A program made the position numbers and the translations under genes. Below are positions 8,871 through 18,108 of a DNA stretch of 64,000 bases, in pieces. Position 1 is the first letter of the stretch; every line of letters starts with the position of its first letter. The stretch spans positions 50,943 through 114,942 of the forward strand of contig JAUVYB010000002.1 in assembly GCA_030603275.1 (NCBI GenBank), in the 5' to 3' direction. The notes beneath the pieces were generated by a model. The model was not told the DNA's origin. It was given only the letters and a program-made list of their open reading frames with translations, and did not search any database. Source of the DNA: Deltaproteobacteria bacterium. Its GTDB lineage: Bacteria > Chloroflexota > Dehalococcoidia > Dehalococcoidales > BS750m-G39.

Positions 8871-8879
8871 ATTATAGCA
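8871..8879 (-). promoter_or_regulatory. Predicted extended -10 promoter of dnaE
   Basis: On the minus strand TGC-TATAAT (extended -10) occupies 8871-8879. Transcription would start near 8864, leaving about five bases before the ATG at 8859. I see no clear -35, consistent with an extended -10 promoter. Confidence 0.45.
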
Positions 8880-8934
8880 TAGGGTTTGTCTTGGGTGATA
8901 TGCTTTTAAGCCATAATTTTTTCTTCCCCTCTAC

Positions 8935-9106
8935 CACTTTTGGGGAGAATTTAAGAGGGTGAAACCCTTTTTGGGTGGGTATGGGAAGGAGAACCAAAGT
9001 TAAAAAGGGGGTGTTTAAGAGGGGCGAAGCCCCTCTTTCAAAAAAATCTTCCCCCTCTCCTTTGAAGGAGAGGGGGATTAAGGGGGTGAGGTTACCAAAT
9101 GAAATT
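8935..9106. repeat. Interspersed hairpin repeat, copy A
   Basis: This fills most of the gap 8860-9194. It contains a GGGTGGGTATGGGAAGGA box (8973-8990), an inverted repeat AGAGGGGC-gaa-GCCCCTCT (about 9020-9037) preceded by GGTGTTTA, and a second one built from CCCCCTCTCC and GGAGAGGGGG (9052-9077) followed by ATTAAGGGGGTGAGG. The same modules recur near 11.3, 17.7, 18.6, 27.6, 39.4 and 63.8 kb. No reading frame is supported here. Confidence 0.8.
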
Positions 9107-9194
9107 CGGGTTCCCTGAAAAATCCCCGATTTTTTAGGGTGAAAAGAGGGTGAGGTAGAATAACTGGCTCTAAAAGTGTAAAATCTTAAGGAAA

Positions 9195-9911
9195 ATGAAA
9201 ATTCTGGGCATTACCGCTAAATGGGTATTTATGCTCTGCCTGCCTTTGTTATTGTTTACCGCCAGCCTGAGTTGGGCGATAAACAGCACCTGGCTCTATA
9301 ACTACGGCTCCCAGGAATACAATGTCAGCGAGGACTTGGCTGATGCAGGACTAGAACTAACTGATTCGGAGCTAGAGCAGGTATATGCCGGGCTAATCGG
9401 CTATTTTAACTCCGATGAGGAGTATATAAGCCTTACCGTGATAAAGGACGGCGAGCCGTTTGAGCTGTTTAACTACCGTGAGACTATCCACCTTAAGGAT
9501 GTCAAGGGGTTAATCTGGCTGGATTACTGGGTCATGCTGGGGACACTGGCTTATGTTCTGGCCTATGCCGGCGTCTGCCTGTTCTGGGGCAGGCCGACCT
9601 ACCGGCGGCGGCTGGCCCGGGGGGTGGTGGGGGGGAGCGGCATCACCTTAGGTCTGATGCTGGCTCTGGGGCTGGGCAGTCTCTTTGGCTTTAACTCGCT
9701 CTTCTGGCAGTTTCATGTTATCAGCTTTACCTCTAACGACTTCTGGCTGCTTGACCCGACCAGGGACTACCTGAAGATGCTGTTTGCCGACGGCTACTTC
9801 TATGATGTTGTCCTGTTTTGTACCCTGGGGGTGGCCGGAGCGGCAGTGATTCTGGGTGGGGCGAGTGGGGTATGGCTGTGGTTTAGCAAAAGGGGTAAGG
9901 CATTGTCCTAA
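9195..9911 (+). CDS. DUF1461 / TIGR01906 family integral membrane protein (238 aa)
   Basis: A membrane protein with about five hydrophobic segments: residues 8-30, 110-130, 145-168, and 205-230 are clear, with an extracytoplasmic loop between the first and second. The C-terminal half carries the family signature FNSLFWQFHVISF followed by DFWLLDP and YLKMLF. Function is unknown. The gene stands alone between repeat copy A and a converging gene. AAGG lies close upstream of the ATG. Confidence 0.8.
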   Translation: MKILGITAKWVFMLCLPLLLFTASLSWAINSTWLYNYGSQEYNVSEDLADAGLELTDSELEQVYAGLIGYFNSDEEYISLTVIKDGEPFELFNYRETIHLKDVKGLIWLDYWVMLGTLAYVLAYAGVCLFWGRPTYRRRLARGVVGGSGITLGLMLALGLGSLFGFNSLFWQFHVISFTSNDFWLLDPTRDYLKMLFADGYFYDVVLFCTLGVAGAAVILGGASGVWLWFSKRGKALS

Positions 9912-9959
9912 GACGGGTTATACCTTACCCCTGAGTAGACTTAAACCTTAAAAATATTC

Positions 9960-10670
9960 CTATTTGTTACCGCCAGCATTTTGCTGGCCGTGCCCCTGCT
10001 GCGGTGACTCTGTATCAGGGGCTTCGTCAGCTGCCTGGTGCTTCGCTTCTAACCTTTCCTGAATCTGCAATCGTGTTTCTTCGCCCATATTGCCGAGTTG
10101 AAGATTGAGCTTATCCTGGAACTGCTCCATTTGCTGCTGTCCCTGGATTTTTCCCACGGCGTTCTGCAAGCCGAAACTCGAATTCACCATGGCATTGAGG
10201 AACCCCTCCTGGGCCTGTTCCGGCACCGTTTCCAGTAAACCGGCTAAAACTTGTTGCTGTCGGAGCTGGTTATCCTTCAATTTCTCAACCAATTCCTCGA
10301 TGTCCCTGCCTTCTTCTTGAGCTCTTTCCATCCGCCAGAGGGCTCCTTGAAACTGCTCCTGGAACCTCTCACAGTGTCTCTCCGCCAGCTCGTATTGCCC
10401 GTTTTCACACAGGGCGTTGATGGCTAGAGCGTCCTCATTGGCGAACCTCAACGCCAGCTCCGCTTTCTCCTGGTTATTAAAGGTAAAGAAACTGCTAGCA
10501 GCTCTTCCCCAGGTCTTCATAAAATAGAAGGGGGAACCGGGTAGAGTACCGGGGTCAGTAACCTCGCCAATGGCAACGTCCTCTTCTTCCTGAGCCCAGA
10601 CCGGAGTAGTGGCAAATGCCAGGCTGACCAGCAAAAGACTGGCCAGTAGAACTGATACTTTTTTACGCAA
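9960..10670 (-). CDS. Exported DUF5667-type helical protein (236 aa)
   Basis: An N-terminal signal peptide (basic MRKK, hydrophobic core to about residue 24, cleavage near VWAQ) is followed by LPGSPFYFMKTWGR, the mark of DUF5667, and then long amphipathic helices rich in Gln and Glu. The C-terminus is low-complexity (HGQQNAGGN). The start codon is TTG with AGGAGG six bases upstream. The protein is likely extracytoplasmic. Such domains often accompany sigma-factor systems, but none is nearby. The 211-base gap upstream shows no other gene. Confidence 0.75.
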   Translation of the reverse strand: MRKKVSVLLASLLLVSLAFATTPVWAQEEEDVAIGEVTDPGTLPGSPFYFMKTWGRAASSFFTFNNQEKAELALRFANEDALAINALCENGQYELAERHCERFQEQFQGALWRMERAQEEGRDIEELVEKLKDNQLRQQQVLAGLLETVPEQAQEGFLNAMVNSSFGLQNAVGKIQGQQQMEQFQDKLNLQLGNMGEETRLQIQERLEAKHQAADEAPDTESPQQGHGQQNAGGNK

Positions 10671-10881
10671 TTTTGTCCTCCTTGTTAATTAATCTGATTT
10701 ACTTATATAACGGAAAAAAGAGCAATTGGTTAGGCCTCAGATTTGATTTAGGCGGGAATTGGCTGCTTTTTACCAGGGAAAAGGCGGCGGCTAAAGCCTA
10801 ACTGTATCTTTCTTCCTTCTAGGGATCGCCGCGGTTGTGGTAGCCGTGGGATTCCCAGAATCCGGGGCTATCCTGCTACTG

Positions 10882-11082
10882 TCAGGCCTTTTCCGAGACC
10901 AGTTTAGCGAAGCGGGCGAAGGAGCGGTCGTAGGTCTTTTCTACCTCGGGGGGGAAGACGCAGGCGGGAAGCTCGTCGAACTTGAGGTGGTAGGCGATGC
11001 AGTCGCAGCACTTGCCTTTCCGAGAGCAGGGCTGGTAGGTGCAGGGGCACTTGGCTTTATTGATTTCAATCTGGCATTCCAT
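10882..11082 (-). CDS. Small Cys-rich protein, DUF6485-like (66 aa)
   Basis: The likely start is the Met at 11082 ([14 protein letters not shown]), with GGAG ten bases upstream; a longer frame to 11121 is possible. Seven Cys in the pattern CPC..[10 protein letters not shown]...H...PAC suggest a metal-binding knuckle. The tail ends with [15 protein letters not shown]. This matches my memory of the DUF6485 family. Function is unknown. It is not in an obvious operon. Confidence 0.65.
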   Translation of the reverse strand: MECQIEINKAKCPCTYQPCSRKGKCCDCIAYHLKFDELPACVFPPEVEKTYDRSFARFAKLVSEKA

Positions 11083-11212
11083 CGGCGACAAACTCCATAT
11101 TTTATTAATTTGGGGAAACAATTCGAAGCTGGGTAGCTTCGGGGGGTTGTTTTTTCATTTATGTTAAGCTAGCTTTGTCCTTGTCGTTTGGCGTTACATT
11201 TAACGCCCTTCC

Positions 11213-11440
11213 CCCTTTTAAAAAGTTCTCTTTCTTCCCATACCCACCCGCCTAGAAGAGTTTTTTCCCCACCCCGTTTTATATCTTATCCCGCCCGCCG
11301 CCCTTTGCGGTAAAGAGGGGGCGTAGCCCCCTCTTAAACACCCCCGGCATGACGCCTGGGCTTCTCCTTATCCCCACTCCTTAAAAGGGTGTTGGTAAAG
11401 AGGTAAAACCTCTATTGGGTGGGAGGGTGGGAAGATAAAC
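11213..11440. repeat. Interspersed hairpin repeat, copy B (inverted)
   Basis: The modules of copy A appear here in the opposite orientation. CTTCCCATACCCACCC is at 11234-11249 and the hairpin AGAGGGGGC-gta-GCCCCCTCT at 11314-11334, followed by TAAACACCCC. Related G-rich segments extend to about 11440. With the short flanks this accounts for the gap 11083-11474. Confidence 0.75.
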
Positions 11441-11474
11441 CTGAGTTAAGGGGGCAGATAAACGATTTTATAAA

Positions 11475-12500
11475 TTATAGCCCCTTTCTCATTAGTTGGG
11501 AAAGTTGGGCGAGGAGTTCTAAAGCCCGGGCGGCGGCGTCCGGGGTGTCTAAAGAGGCCAGGGTGCAGCTGGGGGTGAGCAGGCTCTGGCGCAGGAGCTG
11601 CTTGAAGGGGACGCCGTTGCGGGTAAAGGGCGCCATGGCCTCTTCCAGGCGGTCCTTGAGGCTGGATGCCGTCTCTTTTCCCAGCGAGGGGCCGTCGTTG
11701 GGGACGATGCCCCAGGCGACGGCGCCGCCTCTATCGAGCAGGGCTTTTACCTCTTTGGGATAGAGGCTGAGCGACCGGGCGTAGTTGTAGGCGTCGAAGC
11801 TGATAATATCAACGCTGGTATTCAGCAGCACCGACCAGTCGGTGTTGCCGCAGCAGTGGACCCCTTTAAGACCCTCAATGCCCCGGAAGACCTCCTCCAG
11901 CAGGCTGACCACCTTCTCCGCCGACAGGGGCACCGAGACCGAGCCGAAGGAAGCCATGTAGGGCTCGTCGACGAAGATGATGGTGTCGGGCGATATTTTC
12001 TTCAGCTCTTTTTCCTGCCAGGCCGCCTTCAGGCGCAGAAATTTGGCCGCGGCGTCGCCCAGAATGTCGTCGTAGATAATAGCCCTGCCGTCACTATCGG
12101 CCACGGTCAGGCCCCAGGTCACCGGGCCGGTCACCTGCCCCTTGACCGCTATCGGCGAGAGGTTTTTCAACCCCAGAAAGGCGTGCAGGCCGGCGGCGTA
12201 GTCGGCGCTTACCGGATATTTATCAACATCGTTATCCAGGTAGGCGGCATAGAGCTTTTCCAGCGGCCCGTTAATATCTTTAGCGCGGTCGACATAGACC
12301 CTGTCACCGGTGACCGTTATGCCGGGGAAGCCCTGGCTGTACTGGGCGTACATATTCTCCTTGAAGGAGCGCTTGGGCAGCTGCGGCCAGCACGGTATCT
12401 CCTTGAGGTATTTTATAACCTGCGCGCAGGCCGCCGACGGGTCGGTCTGGGGCATGCTGCCGATAGCCGTCGGCAGGCAGTTGAACTCTATTCCGGTCAC
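11475..12500 (-). CDS. MetE / UroD-fold methyltransferase-like protein (341 aa)
   Basis: A single-domain protein resembling the C-terminal (catalytic) half of cobalamin-independent methionine synthase. It has FNCLPTAIGSMPQTD at the start, GQVTGPVTWGL in the middle, IIFVDEPYMASFGS, then GVHCCGNTDWSVLL with the His-x-Cys zinc ligands, and AWGIVPNDG near the end. At about 341 residues it is the short archaeal-type form without the N-terminal half. I place the start at GTG 12500, two bases after the mtnP stop; the frame also extends into mtnP but that part has no family match. Co-transcription with mtnP suggests a methyl-transfer role in methionine metabolism; the methyl donor is unknown and might be a corrinoid protein. 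Confidence 0.8.
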   Translation of the reverse strand: MTGIEFNCLPTAIGSMPQTDPSAACAQVIKYLKEIPCWPQLPKRSFKENMYAQYSQGFPGITVTGDRVYVDRAKDINGPLEKLYAAYLDNDVDKYPVSADYAAGLHAFLGLKNLSPIAVKGQVTGPVTWGLTVADSDGRAIIYDDILGDAAAKFLRLKAAWQEKELKKISPDTIIFVDEPYMASFGSVSVPLSAEKVVSLLEEVFRGIEGLKGVHCCGNTDWSVLLNTSVDIISFDAYNYARSLSLYPKEVKALLDRGGAVAWGIVPNDGPSLGKETASSLKDRLEEAMAPFTRNGVPFKQLLRQSLLTPSCTLASLDTPDAAARALELLAQLSQLMRKGL

Positions 12501-12502
12501 GG

Positions 12503-13384
12503 TTAAGACCTGTCTCCTTTTAGATATTTGCCGATGAGCGGCTCCAGCTTTTTCTTCTGCCCGTCCGGTATGGACTGGCGGGCGGTGGCGATGGCCGTTT
12601 TCATAGCCCGGGCGCATACACAGTCGCGCTCGGGGGGCAGCCAGGCGATGGACAGCTTGATGATTTTCTGGATGACATCGATGTTCTTGTTAAGGGTTTC
12701 TAGGATGACATCAACCGACAGCGGCTCGGCCTGGTCCTGCCAGCTATCGTAGTCGGTAACGCCGGCGATACCAGCGTAGCAGATTTCCGCCTCCCGCGCC
12801 AGCCTGGCCTCCGGGCTCAAGGTCATGCCGACGATATCGGCATCCCAGGAGCGGTAGAGCCTTGACTCGGCCCGCGTCGAGAAGGCGGGGCCCTCTATGA
12901 CCACACAGGTGCCCTTCGGGTGCACCTCCGCCCCCAGCCTCTGCGCCGACTTGAACAGAATCTGGCTCAATACCGGGCAGAAGGGGTCGGCGAAGGGGAT
13001 ATGGGCGACAACGCCCTCGCCGAAGAAGGTGTTTACCCGGTTGCGGGTGCGGTCTATAAGCTGGTCCGGGATGACCAGGTCGCCCGGCTTGAGCTTGAAC
13101 TTAAGCCCGCCCACGGCGTTGACCGAGATAAGCCACTCCACCCCCAGCGACTTCATGGCGTAGATGTTGGCCCGGTAGGGCACCTCGGAGGGGTTAAGGC
13201 GGTGCCCCTTGCCGTGGCGGGGCAGAAAGGCGATGCCGACATCATCCAGCGTGCCGGTAACTATGCTATCGCTGGGCCTGCCGAAGGGGGTATCTATTTC
13301 GACCTCCTTAACCCCTTTAAGCTCCTCCATATTGTATAACCCGCTGCCGCCGATAACACCTATTTTTGCTTTTGCGTTTGGCAT
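12503..13384 (-). CDS. mtnP: S-methyl-5'-thioadenosine phosphorylase (293 aa)
   Basis: A purine nucleoside phosphorylase fold enzyme that cleaves methylthioadenosine to adenine and methylthioribose 1-phosphate. It has IGVIGGSGLYN, the phosphate-binding LPRHGKGH, PYRANI, VNAVGGL and PGDLVIPDQLID, and the substrate-site segment GPAFSTRAES with DIVGMT. A very good AGGAGG lies seven bases before the ATG. The product feeds MtnA, which is encoded three genes upstream on the same strand. The related methylthioinosine specificity cannot be excluded from sequence alone. Confidence 0.93.
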   Translation of the reverse strand: MPNAKAKIGVIGGSGLYNMEELKGVKEVEIDTPFGRPSDSIVTGTLDDVGIAFLPRHGKGHRLNPSEVPYRANIYAMKSLGVEWLISVNAVGGLKFKLKPGDLVIPDQLIDRTRNRVNTFFGEGVVAHIPFADPFCPVLSQILFKSAQRLGAEVHPKGTCVVIEGPAFSTRAESRLYRSWDADIVGMTLSPEARLAREAEICYAGIAGVTDYDSWQDQAEPLSVDVILETLNKNIDVIQKIIKLSIAWLPPERDCVCARAMKTAIATARQSIPDGQKKKLEPLIGKYLKGDRS

Positions 13385-13404
13385 TTTGGCGCCTCCTTTA
13401 GTTA

Positions 13405-13956
13405 TTAAAAAATAGGTTTAAAGTGGCTTTCTCTAGCCTTTCTGTGTATTGAGCTGGCTTTGAGGAGATTTCCAACTTTTGGTTTAGCTTTGGTAAATAC
13501 TAATAGTTCGACTTTATGGTTTAGATTCTTGACCCTCTGGATAGCCGGGACTAAATCGTTATCGGCGGTTATTAAGATAGCAGTATTGTATTTATTTTTA
13601 GCTGCGAAAAAGACCATGTCAGATGCGAGCAAGACATCCACCATCTTTTCTTCCCAGATTCCATCCCTGTCCACCATATATCCCTTCTTAACTTGGACTA
13701 CTGGTTGCTTCTCGACAGCTTCGATATAACGCCTTGCTTTGCTATATCCACCTTCACCGAGTTGCTGTCTGTTTGGCGTTGGTATGTAATAGAAAACACC
13801 AGATAATTTCCTGCCCCCTGCTAATCTCTGGGCTAGGTATAAAACATCAAAGTCCTCGACCCACTTACATTCCTCTAATCTGCAACGAGCATTCATACCA
13901 TCAATAAAGACTATGACTTTGTTAACTGGGCGTTTTTGTCTTATTGACATCGACAT
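13405..13956 (-). CDS. NYN domain (PIN-like) nuclease, LabA/DUF88 type (183 aa)
   Basis: The fold is indicated by VIVFIDGMNAR with the first acidic residue, LLASDMVFFA, and AILITADNDLVPAI, which together give the usual cluster of Asp residues of NYN/PIN ribonucleases. The C-terminus is basic. The start at 13956 (MSMSIRQK) has no strong Shine-Dalgarno; a second Met is two codons on. It lies inside the methionine salvage run, 20 bases upstream of mtnP, and starts 8 bases after the small frame at 13965-14084. Probable RNA cleavage; substrate unknown. Confidence 0.88.
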   Translation of the reverse strand: MSMSIRQKRPVNKVIVFIDGMNARCRLEECKWVEDFDVLYLAQRLAGGRKLSGVFYYIPTPNRQQLGEGGYSKARRYIEAVEKQPVVQVKKGYMVDRDGIWEEKMVDVLLASDMVFFAAKNKYNTAILITADNDLVPAIQRVKNLNHKVELLVFTKAKPKVGNLLKASSIHRKARESHFKPIF

Positions 13957-13957
13957 C

Positions 13958-13985
13958 TTGACAACTATCCTATGTGTGATATAAT
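13958..13985 (+). promoter_or_regulatory. Perfect-consensus promoter facing away from the NYN gene
   Basis: TTGACA (13958-13963), a 16-base spacer and TATAAT (13980-13985) lie on the plus strand. The predicted start is about 13992. The only thing this promoter can serve is the short transcript ended by the terminator at 14033-14062, since every gene for several kilobases is on the other strand. Confidence 0.7.
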
Positions 13986-14084
13986 AAACAGGTAAGCCGC
14001 CTCGCTGTCGCTTTCAAGCCACGGCGAGATAACGGGAGAGATTTCTCTCCCGTTTTTTATTTTGCCGATTTCAACGTTTGGCAT
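13965..14084 (-). CDS. Short frame with a strong ribosome-binding site (39 aa)
   Basis: ATG at 14084 is preceded by AGGAGG seven bases upstream. The leader and first codons (AGGAGGC..., MPN) closely resemble the start of mtnP (13384), suggesting a copied start region. The frame runs MPNVEIGKIKNG... to a stop 8 bases before the NYN gene, and so could couple its translation. The frame crosses the terminator hairpin of the opposite-strand small RNA. I cannot assign a function, and it may be only a remnant. Confidence 0.35.
   Translation of the reverse strand: MPNVEIGKIKNGREISPVISPWLESDSEAAYLFIISHIG
13992..14062 (+). ncRNA. Probable small RNA of about 70 nt
   Basis: It follows the consensus promoter and consists of two hairpins. 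The first pairs CTCGCTGT (14001-14008) with ACGGCGAG (14021-14028), one G-U pair, across a 12-nt loop. The second is a strong intrinsic terminator. I know no family it belongs to. It is antisense to a short minus-strand frame (13965-14084) and divergent from the NYN ribonuclease gene, so regulation of that gene is one possibility. The evidence is structural only. Confidence 0.55.
14033..14062 (+). terminator. Intrinsic terminator of the small RNA
   Basis: CGGGAGAG (14033-14040) pairs perfectly with CTCTCCCG (14045-14052) around ATTT, extended by two A-T pairs, and is followed by TTTTTTATTTT. The T tract is on the plus-strand side. Confidence 0.8.
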
Positions 14085-14153
14085 TTTAGTGCCTCCTTAC
14101 CATATATCATGGTTAAGTTCATTATTGAAACTCTTTGGAATAAATTTATTAAA

Positions 14154-14543
14154 TTAAATATCAATGAATTTCCTCATATTGGGTTGGCCTGATGCTGAAT
14201 AAGCGTAGCTTAATACTACAATTTGAAACATATTGAATAGGGTCTCATCATCAGTAGGGGCACCAGCTTCCAGAAGAAACTTACGGGCATCGGAAACAAT
14301 TTCGGAGAAAATTACGGAAGTGTCTGTTTTCCAAAATTCTCTATCATATGCCCGCTGATTCCATCTATCGATGAATCCTTCTGCTAAGTTGCGAGCCGAA
14401 GGCGGCAACATTTCTACAGTCCCGACGCATGAATTCAGTAAATTGCCTGGTGTTTTCTGTTTTTTAAAATGAGCACGAATAAGACGGTTGAAGGGCTTAC
14501 CCTTAAACCCCTTTTTTAACTTTTCTATGTTAACGTCTTCCAT
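14154..14543 (-). CDS. Hypothetical protein (129 aa)
   Basis: Not recognised. A soluble, helical, basic N-terminus (KLKKGFKGKPFNRLIRAHFKKQ) is followed by mixed helices (ARNLAEGFIDRWNQRAYDREFW) and a hydrophobic stretch near residues 100-115. The codon use is more AT-rich than in its neighbours, as in the toxin-antitoxin genes at 17.8-18.4 kb, which suggests later acquisition. It lies between mtnA (5-base gap) and the short frame before the NYN gene. Confidence 0.6.
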   Translation of the reverse strand: MEDVNIEKLKKGFKGKPFNRLIRAHFKKQKTPGNLLNSCVGTVEMLPPSARNLAEGFIDRWNQRAYDREFWKTDTSVIFSEIVSDARKFLLEAGAPTDDETLFNMFQIVVLSYAYSASGQPNMRKFIDI

Positions 14544-14548
14544 TTGCT

Positions 14549-15607
14549 TTAGCCTTGCTTTTGTATTTCTGAGTTTGATTTGTTCGTAAAAATATTCTTT
14601 ATCCCCTCCTCAAAAGGCTGCCTTATTATACCACCCTCGGTAATGATAGCGGTGATATAAGGGTGGGGGGTAACGTCAAAGGCAGGGTTCAGTGCCTCAA
14701 TGCCCTCCGGGGCAATAGAAACCCCCTGAATATGAGTAACTTCATCAGGGCTTCTAAGCTCAATGGGAATCTCAGCCCCCGAAGCCAGCGCGGGGTCAAC
14801 GGTGGTGAGGGGGGCGGCAACGTAAAAGGGGATATTGTTCTCTTTAGCCAGCACCGCCAGAGTATAGGTGCCTATCTTATTGGCGGTATCGCCGTTTAAA
14901 GCAATGCGGTCGGCGCCGACGATGACGCAGTCAATTTCCCCTTTACTCATAAAGTACCCCGCCATGGAGTCGGTGATGAGGGTGAAGGGGATGCCAGCTT
15001 CTTTGAGCTCCCAAGCGGTGAGGCGCGCACCCTGGAGGAGGGGGCGGGTTTCGGTAGCTAAAACTTTAAGCTTTTTGCCCTGCTCGTGGGCCTGAATTAT
15101 TACCCCTAAAGCGGTGCCGTAGCCGGCGGTGGCTAAAGGGCCGGTGTTGCAGTGGGTTAAAACAGTAAAGCCGTCCTTGATAAGCTCAGAGCCCAGTTTG
15201 CTGAGCTTTAAAGTGGCCGCCGCCTCTTCACTATGGATGGCTATAGCTTTGGTCACCAGCGCTTTCTTAACCTGCTCGACGTCTTTAACAGCTTCGGCGG
15301 TTTGCTGCATTCTCTCTAAAGCCCGGGGGAGATTGCGGGCGGTGGGTCTGGTGGCGGCAATAGTCTGGATAATGTTCCGGAGGTCTTTCAGGAATTCGGC
15401 TTTTGAGGTTGTTTTAATCTTTAAAGCGCCCAGAGCCACGGCATAGGCGCCGGCTACCCCTATAGCCGGAGCGCCCCTTATTTTCAGGGCTTTGATGGCC
15501 GAGGCTATGTCCTGGTGGCGGTTGAGCTCCAGGTAGGCCTCTTTACCGGGGAGCTGGGTCTGGTCCAGGATTCTTACCCTATCGTCCAGCCATTCTATAG
15601 CTTTCAT
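14549..15607 (-). CDS. mtnA: Methylthioribose-1-phosphate isomerase (352 aa)
   Basis: An eIF2B-like fold enzyme that converts methylthioribose 1-phosphate to methylthioribulose 1-phosphate. Diagnostic segments are KIRGAPAIGVAGAYA, LTHCNTGPLATAGYGTALG (the catalytic Cys), ATETRPLLQGARLTAWEL and VGADRIALNGDTANKIGTY with the catalytic Asp. Length is typical. It starts 5 bases after the ABC permease gene and is read toward mtnP, giving two consecutive salvage steps in one gene run. Later salvage enzymes are not in the window. Confidence 0.96.
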   Translation of the reverse strand: MKAIEWLDDRVRILDQTQLPGKEAYLELNRHQDIASAIKALKIRGAPAIGVAGAYAVALGALKIKTTSKAEFLKDLRNIIQTIAATRPTARNLPRALERMQQTAEAVKDVEQVKKALVTKAIAIHSEEAAATLKLSKLGSELIKDGFTVLTHCNTGPLATAGYGTALGVIIQAHEQGKKLKVLATETRPLLQGARLTAWELKEAGIPFTLITDSMAGYFMSKGEIDCVIVGADRIALNGDTANKIGTYTLAVLAKENNIPFYVAAPLTTVDPALASGAEIPIELRSPDEVTHIQGVSIAPEGIEALNPAFDVTPHPYITAIITEGGIIRQPFEEGIKNIFTNKSNSEIQKQG

Positions 15608-15612
15608 GGCGT

Positions 15613-16706
15613 CTAGCTGCGCATGCTCCTTCGGAATAGTACGACGCCGATGGCGAAAATGGCCACCGCCCAGCCGGCCAGGAAGAGAAAGTCGGCACCT
15701 ACCGCCTCCAGCCCCACCCCCCGGATGAGAATGCCCCGCGAGGCGTCAATGGCATGGGCGTAGGGGAAGGCATAGGCGACGGTCCGGATATAGGACGGCA
15801 TCATCTCTATGGAGAACCAGCAGCCGGAGAGCATCGCCAGGGGCATGGCAAAAAGCCAGGCCAGGGGCTCGGCCTGATTTTCCGACCTGGAGAGCGAGGC
15901 AATGACCATACCGATGCCGATGCTGCACAGGCCGGTGAGGAAGAAGACGAGAAAGGCCAGCCCGAGGTTGCCGATGATATCCATGCCCATAGCCCAGGCA
16001 CCGAAAATGAAGATTATTATCTGGGCGATGGTGATGGCCACATTGGACAGGGAGTAGCCCAGGATGAAGTCCAGCGGGTGGGTGGGGGTGGTCAGCAGGC
16101 GGGAGAGCATGCCCTTTTCCTTATCGCGCACTATTGTCCGCGCCGAGGTCGGTATTAATATCAGCAGGCCGAAGATTATTATTCCCGGGCCGATGAAGTC
16201 AATATAGTCAATCTGATTCTCGACGTGGATGGGCTTGGCGTCAACGGTCACCGGCATCTCTACCCGGGCGAAGGCCAGGGTGACATCATTGATGATGGTG
16301 ATGAGCTGCTCCGATATCATCACGTCGCTTTCGTCGTAGGTCATCTGGAGTAAAATATCGGCTTTAGTGCCCTGCCAGTTGCTGCTTACCTGCTGGCCGA
16401 AGCCCGGCGGAATGACAATGTAGGCCTTGAGCTCGCCGAACTTGAGGTCTTTGAGGGCGGTACCGGTATCGTCGTAGGTGGCGATTTCAAGCACCGGCAC
16501 CATGGGCAGGGCCTGGTCGACGAAGGCCTGCGACATCATGGTGTTGTCCTCGTCGATGACGCCGACGGTGAATTCAGGCAGCGTGTCACCGCTGAAGATG
16601 GCCCCGAAAAGCAGCATGAACACCAGCGGGAAGCCCAGCAGGAAGCCGAGCGCCAGCGGGTCCCGGTAGATTTCCTTGAGATTTCGGCTGGCTAAAGCCA
16701 GTAGCC

Positions 16707-16710
<4 letters not shown>
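15613..16710 (-). CDS. ABC-2 type exporter permease (365 aa)
   Basis: It has one membrane segment at about 20-40, a large extracytoplasmic domain (about 45-180, starting SGDTLPEFTVGVIDEDNT) and five further membrane segments in the C-terminal half, including FIGPGIIIFGLLIL. The conserved cytoplasmic loop reads IVRDKEKGMLSRLLTTP. This is the YhgE/DrrB-like ABC-2 arrangement. It overlaps the ATPase gene by 4 bases (ATGA), so the two make one exporter. The substrate is unknown. Confidence 0.93.
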
Positions 16711-17645
<935 letters not shown>

Positions 17646-17704
17646 CGCCGCCTCCTTCCCCGTTTTATGTGGTTATAATAGCACTTTTTGCTGATGTGTT
17701 ATAT

Positions 17705-17765
17705 AGGTATTTTGGGTGGAAGAGAGGCAAAAATCCCCAATATGGGGTGTTTAAGAGGGGTTCTG
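17705..17765. repeat. Interspersed repeat fragment, copy C
   Basis: This keeps only part of the family: TTTGGGTGGAAGAGAGG and GGGGTGTTTAAGAGGGG. The second arm of the hairpin is missing. It lies between the ABC ATPase start and the toxin gene end. Confidence 0.55.
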
Positions 17766-17787
17766 GTTTCTCTTTGTCAGGTTATGA

Positions 17788-18108
17788 TTATGGGTGGGGA
17801 GTTATAGCCACGACAGTGATAATTGGGATACGTTTGCCATTTTTGTCTATTTCGTCGGGACCATAATGCCAGAATACTCTATAAGCCGCCGGGGTATCTT
17901 GCTGAACATAGGCCTCAAGAACCTTCTTCCCATAACGCTTTGTTAGTGATTCATATTCGTGGGTTTGGATAGACTTGGCCCGAAGGTTTGTTTCTAGATA
18001 CCCTAATGTTTTTCTGACTTGCTTTAGAATACCTTTCAGAGTAGGGTCGCTCTTAATTCTGTCATATTGCTCGTTTGCAGAAGGTTTAAAACGTAATTCA
18101 CGGTGCAT
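17788..18108 (-). CDS. RelE/ParE-like toxin (106 aa)
   Basis: A small basic protein with a RelE-fold look: FKPSANEQYDRI helix, a central helix with YLETNLRAKSIQTHEY, and strands VLEAYVQQ, AAYRVFWHYG and IITVVAITPHP at the C-terminus, with Arg and His in plausible catalytic places. It overlaps the upstream antitoxin-like gene by 11 bases, the usual order for antitoxin then toxin. Probable mRNA interferase; family membership is inferred from fold pattern and context. Confidence 0.65.
   Translation of the reverse strand: MHRELRFKPSANEQYDRIKSDPTLKGILKQVRKTLGYLETNLRAKSIQTHEYESLTKRYGKKVLEAYVQQDTPAAYRVFWHYGPDEIDKNGKRIPIITVVAITPHP

Noticed and set aside
9020..9077. Hairpins in the interspersed repeats as intrinsic terminators
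   Set aside because: They lack a T tract after the stem, occur in both orientations and recur with the same flanking modules, so they are better read as a repeat family.
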